Of a DNA stretch of 64,000 nt, positions 46,981-58,800 are shown in pieces. The notes under the pieces were generated by a model. The model searched no databases. It was not told where the DNA came from and worked only from the letters and a program-made list of their open reading frames with translations. Both the position numbers and the translations under genes were made by a program. The first letter of the stretch is position 1. Every line of letters starts with the position of its first letter. The stretch is from Escallonia rubra (Eukaryota; Streptophyta; Magnoliopsida; Escalloniales; Escalloniaceae): the NCBI GenBank assembly GCA_033065855.1, contig JAVXUO010002216.1, forward strand, positions 171,299 through 235,298. The letters run 5' to 3'.

Positions 46981-49900
46981 ATGCACGACTCCAACGAGGA
47001 GTCAGACCTGAAGAGACACAAGGCCGACATCAAGATGGAACGCGGACCGGAGAAGAACAAACCGCCGGCGATCGAGCACAAGGCGTACGCGAGGATTGGC
47101 CTGCTCGGTAACCCGAGCGATGTCTACTACGGGCGCACCGTCTCGGTCAGCCTGGCCAACTTTTGGGCCTCCGTTAAGCTGGAGCCCTCCGACGATCTCG
47201 TCATCGCGCCGCACCCTACTCACGATCTCGTGCAGTTCAAATCCCTAGGCCATCTGGTACTTAGTGCATCTAGATGTGGATTATATTCATCTGATTTGTC
47301 TTGATTCACGAATTCAACAACAACAACAATAAAAAATCGTTTCCTTTTTACTTGGCATCGCATTTGATTACGCTGTTACTCCCTGGTTTCATGGGATTTC
47401 CCCCCTTGACGTCTTACATGTAAACGTTCACCTTACTCGATGTTCTTACGCTTGGTTTTGCTGCAGAAAACCAATGGCGAATATCCAATGAAATGATTGG
47501 ATTGATCACATCATAGCTATATAATCCATATTTTTATTGGAATGTAATGCCCAAACTTTTTTATTAGATTTGCTTTAGGTGGCCGATGTCACGTTAAATT
47601 GGAAATACTCAATCTCCAAACCAGGTTGTTTTCGGGTGTAAGTTTGGTCTACATGCTTTCTGAAGCCTTAGATTTTATTTTTTTTGAATTTCTCGTACTT
47701 TTGTTCTCATTTGTTAGTTAATGCATACACTTCTTTTGTTTCCGGTGTCAAGCTGATCGAATGTGTTAACCTAATCTTATTTCTCTGTCATGTTTTACGT
47801 GCTATCTGTCAAGTACACCAATGTGTGTATACCTTCTGTACCACTTCTAGAGTTTTCTTTACATTATTATCACTTCCAGCATTCTTTACCGTGATAAGGC
47901 CTTGGTACATTTGTTGAAATCCAACTGGGCCTAAAAGAGGCAGCTCTGGATTCTTTAGCAAATACAAATATATCAACTTGGGCTAAAAGCCAACTTCACC
48001 CTAGGCAAATTTCTCGTCACATGGATGTCTCACGGATGTCCCAAGACCCACCTCTAGTCCTTTCAACTTGTCACGAGTCACTTACTCCATGGCCAACCGT
48101 TTGGAATTAGTGGTGATTCAGTCTCCACTCATTTATGGAGAGGAAATGTCTTCTGGCACAATGATGCAATTTTTAGCATATTGTGCATTTGATTAAGTTG
48201 TCACCAAAATATTTTTATGTTTAGTACATGTGGAAAAAGGAATCTCCAATGCACCGCTTACCCTGCATTAGCTTTGTCTTGTTATTTACAATAAAGTGGT
48301 TCTAATCTTCCAGCAATCTTGTAGCAATACATATATATATTTGGTCTCGCATGATGCCATTTTAGCCTTTTTGGACAGCTTCTGGCTGGGTTTACATACT
48401 TGAATTTGCATCTATTCCATGCTGTGCCCCTTTGGGTGCTTTGTTGTGAACAAGACTTTTACTTATCTCAAAAAATGCAGATTTATGTACACAGACTGAA
48501 ACATACGAGACCGAAAGGCTATTTCCACACCCAATTTTCACATCCTTTTTTGTGCCTGATGCAACGTGTATAGAAATAGCCAAAAGGGCGCAAAAGTAGC
48601 CACCCTATTTCGTCTATACATTTAAAAAAAAATTGTGCATTTTTTGTACAAGTAACTCTTAAGTCTAGTGAGTTATTACATTGTTTTACTTCTCATACAG
48701 GTGGATAGGTTAAAGAATGAAGGCTACTATGGAGGTGTGCGTTTGCTTATGGCAATTTGTAAAGTGTTTAATAATCACTGCAAGGATGACGGGATCAATT
48801 TGCACGAAGGAAATTTTACTCTATCCTATGATACTAATATTCCTCGTCAGGTAACACGTGTAATTTCTCTCTGAATGAATTGTTTTGGTGATTGTAGTAT
48901 TGTGTATCTAACAATCTTGTTGGACCCTAGTGCCCTAAGAATATCCTTCTAAGGAGGTACCCAAAGCATTTACCGGCTTGATGTAAACCTGCCTAAAAGT
49001 CACGTCTGCGCCAAAAAATCTCTGGTCCTTGCAATATTTAGTATCCCATAACTACTCATCAGTAGCTAGTCAGATCAATTCCATAAACTTTAGCATGGTT
49101 ATTGGGATATTTAGGATGTTGGTGGGAGTCATGATGCTGACTCTCTAGGAGGAGGTCTTCTTTTTGTTTGAAATTTAAGGTTTGCCCATTCTCTGTTGCG
49201 CATTTCCAACTACCGTTTGTGTAAGTGATGGTTGGGATCTTTAAATGCAGTCTTACTAATCTAATTGTTGCCCTAGTTCTTATCACAAGAAAATGCCCAT
49301 TTAAGGATACGTGCACGCTTTTATGGTTGTACTAGTGCCGTTTTTCTCAGGCCTATTAGCTCCTAGCCTCTTATACTACCCACAAGGGTGTTGACTACCA
49401 AAAATATAGAAAACAATCATGCATACTTCTACTTTTGGAGAACAATCAGGTGCAATCAATAATTTTCATTTCATGCACAAAAGTGATCTTTAACAATATG
49501 TTGTAACTACGCAGCTGCTGTAACTACTGTGGTGTTTGCAAATGAGAATTGAGTTTAGAGTCGGGTAGATTCCACGGACTCCAGTTTGCAAATTTACAGA
49601 TTAATTAACAAGTACTTTCTCAGAAATGCACCACGATAATATTGAATTCCTGAGCTTTGGGATTCAATCGAGTGGTAATATATTAGCTTTTCAATCTCTA
49701 GCATACGACTCATCATTCATGCTTGCACATACATGTGTTTCGTTACTCAATGCGTCCAGGTGGTGCACTTAGCTTAAAGGTACTAATTTTTCTATGTATC
49801 AGACAGGGCTATCAGGTTCCAGTGCTATTGTATGTGCTGCCCTTAGCTGCCTTCTTGACTTCTACAAAGTCAGGCATCTGGTTAAGGTAGAGGTAAGGCC

Positions 49901-52177
49901 TAACCTTATCCTCAGTGCAGAGAAAGAACTTGGAATTGTTGCTGGTCTGCAGGATAGGGTAGCACAGGTCTATGGGGGCCTCGTATACATGGTATGTCAG
50001 TTGAATGTATTAGACAATAGACATGTTACATGGATAACCAATGCTTATATAAATTTGCAGGACTTTAGCAAGACCTACATGGACGACTTAGGGCATGGAA
50101 AGTATATCCCAATGGATACAAATCTTCTCCCACCTCTCCACCTCATTTATGCTGAAAACCCAAGTGATTCTGGGAAGGTTAGTATCATATAATGGCTTCA
50201 AACTCTTCCTATTATTTTACTTTCTCACTCCCTGTAAAAGAGTCTGTTTTTCTTTTTGGTTTTGCTTCTAGATAGCGACCTTTTTCCTAACATATAAGTA
50301 TAAAGTCACATAACGTCCATTAAGGTGAACAATAATATTGAACACCGCCAAAAGGTGTGAAGTTGCCATCTTGAATATAAATGAAAAAATGCTTTTTTAT
50401 TTATTTATAATTTTCGAGGTATGAAGGGAGTAGTTGCTTTTCATTTTTCTTGTGGATTAAGGTCTTGTGGATTTTTGTCATCATTCATTATGTTACTAGG
50501 AAGTAGGAACACACTGTAAAAAATTTGATTTCAAAATTTTAACTGACTGTCCTAAATGCGGATTGTATGTGAGATTGAAACTGCAACTCAGATTAATTAA
50601 GTTGAGTTGATTTGGGGTTATTTTAACCTAACTTCAATGCAGTGCAATTCTACAAAGAGCAAAATCAAGGGAAGGCAAAGAGGCTAACCTTTTCTAGGTT
50701 TTTGAGAGTTTCTTGTTTAAATGACTAAGGGCAAAGTATCCCAACAATTTTTTTATCTTACTAGTACGGGAAAGGTTAAATAAACTGAAGAATGTAGGAC
50801 TGAAGTGGATGCCTAATCCAAGGCAAAAATTTGATGAAAGAACGCCTGAGCAGAGGTTTGACTGATGAACACCGCTTTCTTTCAACCCCAATAATTAGTA
50901 ATGTGTAGACAATTTTGTAATTTCTTATGTTTGCTCCACATGATATGACTGGTTTTTCTCTTCTTCTAACACCTATTTGTGGAAGCATCTTTTTACGTTT
51001 TTGGCACTTTGTTTTTATGTATTCCATTACCTATTTCTGTGAAGATTCTATACAAGTTTATTGGAGCTTTTTGATGTTTGGTATCAAGTCCTTGCTGAGT
51101 TGGGGAATGGCTGATTTTATCAAATTCTCATTAGTATAGATTTAAGCAAGTTTTTCTATTTGGAATCGTGTTAGGTCTAATTCTTATTACTCCACATGCT
51201 TTTACGTTGTATCTACAAGTTCTACGTTGTATCTACAAGTTCATATAGTAGTGGTGAAAATTCAAATTTCCACATATAGTAGTGGTGTAAAAGGTTGTCC
51301 TCTTGGTGATAATATTTGGGTTTAAAATTTTTCTGTAGTTGGGACACAAATATGGTATTTTTGTAGCTTGTGGCCATTGTGCTACTAATCATAATAAGTC
51401 CGCTGGAAGTAGAATGCACTTTTTAACAAGAGATTTCAGAATGCAGGTACACAGTACAGTTAGACAAAAATGGCTTGACGGAGACAAGTTTATTATCTCA
51501 ACCATGGAGGAAGTTGCAAACATAGCTTTGGAAGGACGAGCGGCATTGCTTGAAAAGGACTATGCTAGGCTTGCAAGGCTCATGAATCGTAACTTTGACT
51601 TACGGAGGTAAAAGATGTGGGGCATCTTACAAGTTCAGATTGCATCTGAGAGTCTACCTAGTTTTTTATATCTCGACCCGAATCTCATCCCAAAGCATTC
51701 AAAAACAGTATTGCCTGGCCAATGGAAAAAGAAGATTATATAAATGCATTCAACCCTTTTGTTTCCCTTTAGCTGGGCATTAACATGTCCTTTGCATCAT
51801 ACAATGCTTTCCATTTTGATCATGTTTACCAACATTATCATGAAGGTGGTGCATTCTTCATTGTAGTTTTTGTAGCATCTTTAATGTGTACACATAGTCA
51901 GGTGAACTTCTGCATTTGGATCTCATGCAGGCGAATGTTTGGAGAGGATGCTCTTGGTGCTCTAAACATAGAGATGGTGGAAGTGGCCCGACGTGTTGGT
52001 GCTGCATCAAAATTTACTGGTAGCGGAGGTGCTGTAGTTGCATTTTGCCCTGAGGGACCCTCACAAGTTAAACTTCTCGAAGATGCCTGTAAGAAAGCTG
52101 GTTTTCTGGTTCAACCAGTTGAAGTGGTTCCTTCACGTCTAAATGAAATCGATCTCAAAACCTTGCTATCAAAATAA
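46981..52177 (+). CDS. GLCAK1: Glucuronokinase (GHMP kinase)
   Basis: Six exons: 46981-47256, 48701-48850, 49803-49991, 50061-50177, 51447-51607, 51931-52177; GT-AG and in phase, 379 aa. The enzyme phosphorylates D-glucuronic acid at C1 with ATP in the cytosol, the second step of the myo-inositol oxygenation route to UDP-glucuronate for cell walls. The sequence shows the N-terminal GHMP block ARIGLLGNPSDVYYGRTVS, FWASVKLEPSDDLVI, NEGYYGGVRLLMAICKVF, the ATP-loop motif TGLSGSSAIV (residues 143-152), EKELGIVAGLQDRVAQVYGG, LHLIYAENPSDSGKVHS and the C-terminal GHMP motif AASKFTGSGGAVVAFCPEGP. Length and motifs match plant glucuronokinases throughout. The N-terminal ~35 residues are hydrophilic and variable. 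The symbol follows the Arabidopsis family; whether it corresponds to copy 1 or 2 there is not decided. Confidence 0.92.
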
Positions 52178-53260
52178 GTAATCCAAAAGCAAAGGACAAT
52201 TCTAGTTGGTCATCCAGTTTTTTTTTTCCCTTCATCCATGGTACACCGTGGTAGAACCAAACATGCCATTTTTCAGTATAAAATCCTGTGTTGATGGGTG
52301 TTCTTAGAACATCCTACTCCAAAGGCTGTTTTCCCCCTATTTTTTGAGGAGTTTGTTTGATACACTCACAAATTTGCCGGACTAATAGTATACTTGAGTT
52401 CTCGCATTGCCAATATATTATTTGCATCTTAAGGAAGGTCCAGGGTACAAAAGATTGCACTAGATAAATCGAGAACACAAAGTGGCTCGTTTCTTGGAGA
52501 GAAAAGAAAGGAATTGAAAGGAAAGAGACTCGTTTCTTTTCGGTTCCCTAGTTCAGTGAGTTTTGGTGAGGAGAGAAAAGATGAAAAATGGAAAAGAAAA
52601 TTTGAGTCTCCTCTCCTTCTTAAACTTTAGAAGAAGTGGAGAGAAAGGAAAAGATGTTTAATGACCTTTAGAATACCAACGTTACCCTTATATCTAAACA
52701 CAAAATCTAACATCAATTACAAAATATTTCTCGTCTCACAAACAACATGAAAGAAATTCATTTTCTCTTCCATCCTAAAACTCACAAGCACACGTAAAGA
52801 AAGGCTTAAATCATTTATGCTCCCTCCCCTCCTCTTCCTTTTTCTCGCCCAAAACTCACAAACAAGCTATTAAGGTATTTGGTCACTTCAGAAACACGGG
52901 GGTGCCCTGGTGGTCATGGTTATTGATCCAAACATTTCCAGAACTTAGGGCCAAGCTGTTTCCGAAAACGAGTATAAACGATTTTGAGGTTGCCGAAACC
53001 ATTCACTCAATAAAATCAAGTGAGTTTTCATACAACGTTCGACTTATAACTACATCCCTCTCAAGTTCTAAGGCCAAGCTTTTGTCCTTCACTAAGAGAG
53101 CTTCCACTCTAGAAAAATCTACATTACATCATAATGATGTTCAAAGGTCTTCTTTGTACACCTACATCAAACTGCTACAAACTGTAAGACGATGAAAAAC
53201 CTGGGTATGAACTCCTTTCTTCAATCTCTAGCTGGCGTAGCTATTTCCTACAACCAAGGT
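52178..53260. other. Tail-to-tail spacer between glucuronokinase and the 177-aa gene
   Basis: Contains the glucuronokinase 3' UTR, a MITE-like element at 52547-52874 and the 3' end of the minus-strand neighbour. No further gene seen. Confidence 0.5.
52547..52874. mobile_element. MITE-like element
   Basis: The left end reads CTAGTTCAGTGAGTTTTGGT followed by GAGGAGAGAAAAG. The right end on the other strand reads TAGCTTGTTTGTGAGTTTTG followed by GGCGAGAAAAAGG, giving imperfect inverted repeats of about 30 bp around a purine-rich, non-coding interior of about 330 bp. Exact ends and target duplication are unclear. Confidence 0.45.
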
Positions 53261-54498
53261 TTACTCTTCACACAGCGATGCTACGAGCTCGTGCGGGGAC
53301 GACGCCCAGACAGGAAGACCCATATATGACTGCATTATTCTCTCTTCCTGTGCGCTGCATAGCGCGTCTGCAACGTCGCATAAGTGAGAAGCATCCCGTA
53401 TGATTGCTTCATGTGCTTCTGCCTACAAAATTATTACCCACAAAAAATCAATGACAACTCCCACATAAATGCATAGTTTCCGTAAAGTAAAGTAGAGATC
53501 CAGAAACAGGTTCACGAATACCATCTTACTATGTATAAATACATCTATGAACGTAGATGTAAAGAATCCCTGTCAAGGTTTTACAGTGCTTCTGGATAAA
53601 CTGATACTAAGTCAACAACTCCCTCCGCTTCATTAGATTTTACCCACTTAACTTCTTACGAGTTTTGAGGATACATTTAGTACATGTGGTCATTAGATTT
53701 AACTCAAATAACAGTTAAAACGAATGAAAAAACCGTTTTGCAAGTTAACATTTACATGTACTAAATTTATCCCAAAAATTTGTATAATTTGAGAAGTCAA
53801 TACATATTTACTATTTAGCCGTCGCGGCCAAATTGTAATGAGATCAAGAATTGAGAGCGGAGCCTTTGTCATTCAAAAAAAGTTTACGACTCGGGAACAA
53901 ATTGCCTATCTTTTAATGCTAGGAAAGCAAAATGATGATCACATTTCAAGCTTACCCAAGTAAGAGGGTAAGCATGATATGAATTCTGAAGATTTAACCG
54001 GAAAAAAAAGCGCGAGATATGAAGATTTGAGACCTCATTTACTTTGTGGTCTTTCCCAATTTCTCCCAGGTAAGCAAACAACATAAAACAGAAACCCTAA
54101 TTAAAACATAGTGCAACAAATCTTACCTGAGCGAGGAGGTCATCGACGAGTCTCTGGCAGGTTGAGTCCGACGACTGCGCCGGCGAAAGAGCCGAGCCGA
54201 TGACCTGTTCAAGCGGCGCCGCCTGTTGTTGCTGGCTTTGGGTCCTGTCGTGCATTGCCTGCAAGGTGTTCGACAGATGTTCCCACCTGTCGATCTCCTT
54301 TTGATACCCTTCTTTGAGCTTGGTCAGTGCACTCTTCTTCCGCTCTCTGCGGCTCCTCTCGTCGGCAGCGGGATCCGGTGGCGGTGGAGCGGCGGATGTG
54401 GTGGGGTCGGGGCGGTGGCGCTTCTGGCGCTTGCAGATGAAGCCATCGAGGTTAACGAGCTCCCAGTCTTCGTCTTCACCCAAATCCACCATGCCCAT
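53261..54498 (-). CDS. Conserved-looking plant protein of unknown function, 177 aa
   Basis: Two exons on the minus strand: 54498-54127 (124 codons) and 53422-53261 (53 codons plus stop), both phase 0, with a GTAAGA donor and a TTTGTAG acceptor. I do not recognise the family. The N-terminus is acidic with WELVNLDGFICKRQKR, whose basic end could be a nuclear signal. A Pro/Ala stretch (SAAPPPPDPAADE) follows, then a long charged helix likely to form a coiled coil (RSRRERKKSALTKLKEGY, KEIDRWEHLSNTLQAM), a Gln run, and a helical second exon (EAHEAIIRDASHLCDVADAL) ending MGLPVWASSPHELVASLCEE. Continued protein-like, charged-helix sequence across the splice supports a real gene. The form suggests a nuclear adaptor or complex subunit, but that is a guess. 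It ends tail-to-tail with glucuronokinase and is divergent from TruB. Confidence 0.72.
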
Positions 54499-55873
54499 TT
54501 TCCCCTCCTAGCGGGAAATGAAAGTTGTAATCACAATTACAAAATCCCCCCAAATTTTGAAAATGTGAAGTTAGTAGTTGGGAATTCAAAATTTGAGAGC
54601 GAAAACTATGAATTCCTCTTTACGACCGACTGTTTATCAACCGAGTCCACAGTGGTGACGACTCTGACGTCAAAATTCCTTTTATTTTTGGGTGACAGCA
54701 GTAGCAATGAATATGCTACAGCATTTTCATTGGAGATTTAGTTCAAGAATGCACCAGATCTTGCTTTGCCGTAGCCATCAAAATATGTGGGGGCATAAAA
54801 GATTATCTTATATTGAGTTAATATCATTAATGTATTTGATTTTAAAGGTTAAATTACAGTTGGGTAGTGTGTCTTTGTCATAATAACACTTGTGCCTTTT
54901 GATCGGACGGAATGGTTATGACGTTAAAAACATCTTGTGAAAAGATAAATTTGTCATTCTCTCTTCTCGCGTCCTTTTTTCTCTTTTTCTGTATGGGATG
55001 GATGATAATTTCCTCACCGATTCTTTATTGTGCACGTTGAGAAAGATATTTTGGAGACATTTACTATATATTCGATCATTACTGAAATCCGTCGTTACAA
55101 AGAAAGTCGAGTTTCGCTTTGACAATTATTGATACATATCATAAAGTTACTTTCTCTAAAGTTAGTGATCATTTTTTGTGGAACTTTGATGAACAACTTT
55201 TAAATTTAATATTTTTGAACTTTTCATGTTTTATGTGAACTTAAACGTTTCGGATTCTTATATATTAGCTGTCATTTTTAATGCTTTTTTTTTGTGTGTG
55301 ACGGTTCATCATTACGGAGGTTGTGCGATTCAGATGGCCAAGATTTTGTGGGTGGTGATGGTCGAGATACTGGGGTAAAGATGGGTCGAGAATAATCATG
55401 GTGAGAGGGATTATGGTGGTTTTTCCTTTGGACGATGCATATTCATCCATGGCCAGCTTGATAACGAAGAAGAGGCATGTAATGTTGTGACGGGGAGTCG
55501 AGGGCAATGGATATTAGCAAGCAGGAAAAACTGCAGTCCACATACATGTAGAAGCTATTCGTCAATTAATAGTATATATAATACAGTAATTTTTAATATT
55601 ACAGTCGTAACATAACAATAACAACTGCGTGTAATAAATTCAAACCTCTAATCAGCCCCAGAAAGTATGATGTGCATATCCACAAGATGCACTGTCTATT
55701 CAAGTCTGTAAGCTGCAAGCCTGCAAATATTCCATAATGTCACGCACAATCACCCAAGTCACCTAGTTCAACGATCTGCCATACACACAGCCCCTTCAGC
55801 AGAAACACATGGCACCACTTTAGTTGATTTGACATTCTTCCGAGCTTCAATAATCATTCATAAGTTTCAATCG
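54499..55873. other. Divergent promoter region, 1.4 kb
   Basis: Lies between the 177-aa gene and the TruB gene, which are transcribed away from each other. AT-rich, with no coding sequence recognised. Confidence 0.5.
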
Positions 55874-58800
55874 ATGGCGAAATCAGCCGGCCTGACCCGC
55901 ATCTCCGCCGTACTCCGCCGCCCCAACCCCTTCTCCGCTGTCCAACCACCGGTCTCCCTCTTCCTCCCCTCAAAACCCAAACCCCCCAAACCCCTCTTCA
56001 CAAAACCCTACTCCACCACCGCCACCCCGTTCCCGCTCCAATACGACATGATCATCTCCCGCCCCGCCCAATCCAACCGGCCTCACCAACCCCGCCGCCC
56101 CAGATCCAAGCCCACCAACTCGCCCGACTCCGAACCCAGCTCCGAACCCGATTCCGAACTAGGGTTTGACGACTGGGTCGACAAGAAACTGACCCATTCT
56201 AACAATCTTGCAATGGACAAGTCGAAGAGGAAGTATTACAACAAGAGGAGGAAGAGAATGTACGGGTCGGATTCGGATGACGAAAATAGCTCTCGAGACG
56301 AGGATAACTACGTTGAGTTGAAGCCTGAAGTTGTTGAGCTTCGTACACTGCATAAGAAAGAAGAGGAGTTGTATTTTTACGACACGTTTGCTTATCCGTG
56401 GGAGGCGGAGAAGCATTACAAGATGGTTTATCAATTGGAGAAGAAGTATTTCCCTGATCAGTGTTTTGACAAGGCGTTTCTTGAACCCGGTCAATCCAAT
56501 GAGAAAACTAATATTCCCAAGAAGAGGGTTCGCAAGAATGTTAAGACCAAGGAAGAAAATGAAGGGTTGGTGTTTTTTGATGAGACAGGGGAGGAGAAGG
56601 ATGAGAAGGAGGTAGGATTGGGGAAGGATGCAAAGAGGGATGTTTCAGTGAGGAAGGTGGAGGAGTTCTTTAAGTCCTTGAAGAAATTTCCCAACGAGGA
56701 TGGTGGTGGTGATGTTGGAAGCGCGGAGCCGTTTGTTGCGACCAGGAGTACAGGGCTTCCTCCTAGATGGGATACCCCTGCCGGAACAGTAGTTTTGGTG
56801 AATAAACCTAAAGGTGAGTGGGTGTTGCCTTGTCTTGATGTTCGTTTATGTCGTTTAATTTTTTTTGATTTTGTCTCTTTTATGAATCAACTTAATCTTG
56901 AAAATAGAACTGTGAATGCCAACTGGGTTGCATCCTTAGGGAGATAGAACCATATTGCAGGTATGTACGTAACTGTGACATTGACAAAGTGTAAACAAAT
57001 TATGAGGGTATTCGCACACTGTACTTTTGAATAATAACTAGATATGAGATTGTAGTAAATATCTAAGAAATACCACCTTAGTGTTAAAAATCAAAGAAAA
57101 CACTTGCAGTTTCTGATATTTTGGTACAAGTAGGCGATAGTAGATATTTCGAGGTCCCAATAAGCAGTCTCTTTGGCTCTGTAGAATAGATTATAACTCC
57201 CACCACAATCAAATCATCTACTTAATGCCCATATCTTTTTAAGGTACTGTGTTCACCAGCAATCAACTGCTACTGTGCTGCACTTATCTGCTGTAACAAT
57301 ATTCTATCCACTTCACTGCTTTGCTATCATGGTTGGAGTTATGTAATGTTGCATTATCGGGTAGTGAAGGCACCACCAGTTTGAAAACCAGATGTGCTTG
57401 AGGTGGTTTTGTGTGCCAACATATGCAGCAAAGACAAATGGCTAGAAATGTGATAAATGATAGGAAACACTTGGTGTAGTTTTTTTAGTAAGCTAACTTT
57501 ATGCTACCTTCAGTCAACTTTAAGAAACATTTGTTAGTTATTGCCAAGCTTTAGTAATATTCCTTTTCATACTGAAAGTATTCTTGTGAAAATCGTGTTT
57601 GCCAGGTGCCCGTGCTTTGTGCAGTAAAACTTTTAACACTAGAGAAATAAATTAGAGCTTGTATAGCAAGACACATGGCTGATTAAGAAAGAAACAAGGA
57701 TAAAATGTTTTGCTTGTTAGAAGAGCTTACTCCCGGAGCTTTAGTGCTAGCTTGCCCTGTAATGTCATACTTCGTGCGTTGACATCATTATCAATCGCCA
57801 TTACTCTACAGGATGGACTTCATTCACAGTTTGTGGAAAGCTGCGTCGCCTAGTCAACGTCAAAAAGGTACTTTCTCTCTTTGGTCTAGATATTAGGCAC
57901 TGCATACCTTGTCAGTAGATTTTGTCTCACTAATATATCTGCATAGGTAGGGCATGCTGGGACTCTTGATCCTATGGCAACTGGTTTGTTAATCGTATGT
58001 ATTGGTAAAGCGACAAAGTTGGTTGACAGGTAATACTCTTAATCTGCAACTGGCAGTAAAATGGTTCCGGGATAACTTTTAATTTTTCATTAGCCATGAA
58101 ATGGTTTCGGGAAACTTTTGTAATATATTTCTTCAATGAGTTCCGCTCGCAATTTGCCTCACTATTTTTATAACTTTTGTCATATAATTCTTTAACGAGT
58201 TCCGCTTGTAATTTGCCTCACTATGTTTCTAAGTTTTGTAATATAATTCTTCAACAAGTTCCGCTTGCAATTTGCCTCACTATGTTTCTTAATATTTTCC
58301 AGATATCAAGGCATGATTAAGGGTTATAGTGGTGTCTTCCGTTTAGGGGAAACTACCTCAACTTTGGATGCTGATTCACCGGTGTGTTATTACTTTTGAG
58401 ATAGAAGTATGGTTTCTTTGGTATTATTATGTCTGAACAGTAACCCACACGATTCAACTTTACGGAAATCCTAAACCATGAAAAGTAGAGTGAGGTCTGT
58501 TGTGTATGTATTGCAACCTTGAGTTGTTATTAGGTACTCCAGTTGAACTATGTCTCTCTTACGTGACTAATCTCATGGCATGAAAGAAACTGCTGACAGC
58601 GAGAGAGAAGAAGAGTTAAATACTTGACCTGATGTAAACTGAAGTTAGCGTTATTAATGGAGTGTTCTACTCGGAATCACTTACATATGAGTGTTTTGCG
58701 GAAATAAAAATTGGTAAGAGCAAAATCCTTAAACTTAATTAGATTCATTTAGCTCAAAGAACAAGGTAGGGTGGATGTTCAAGTGATGTTAAATCTAGAC

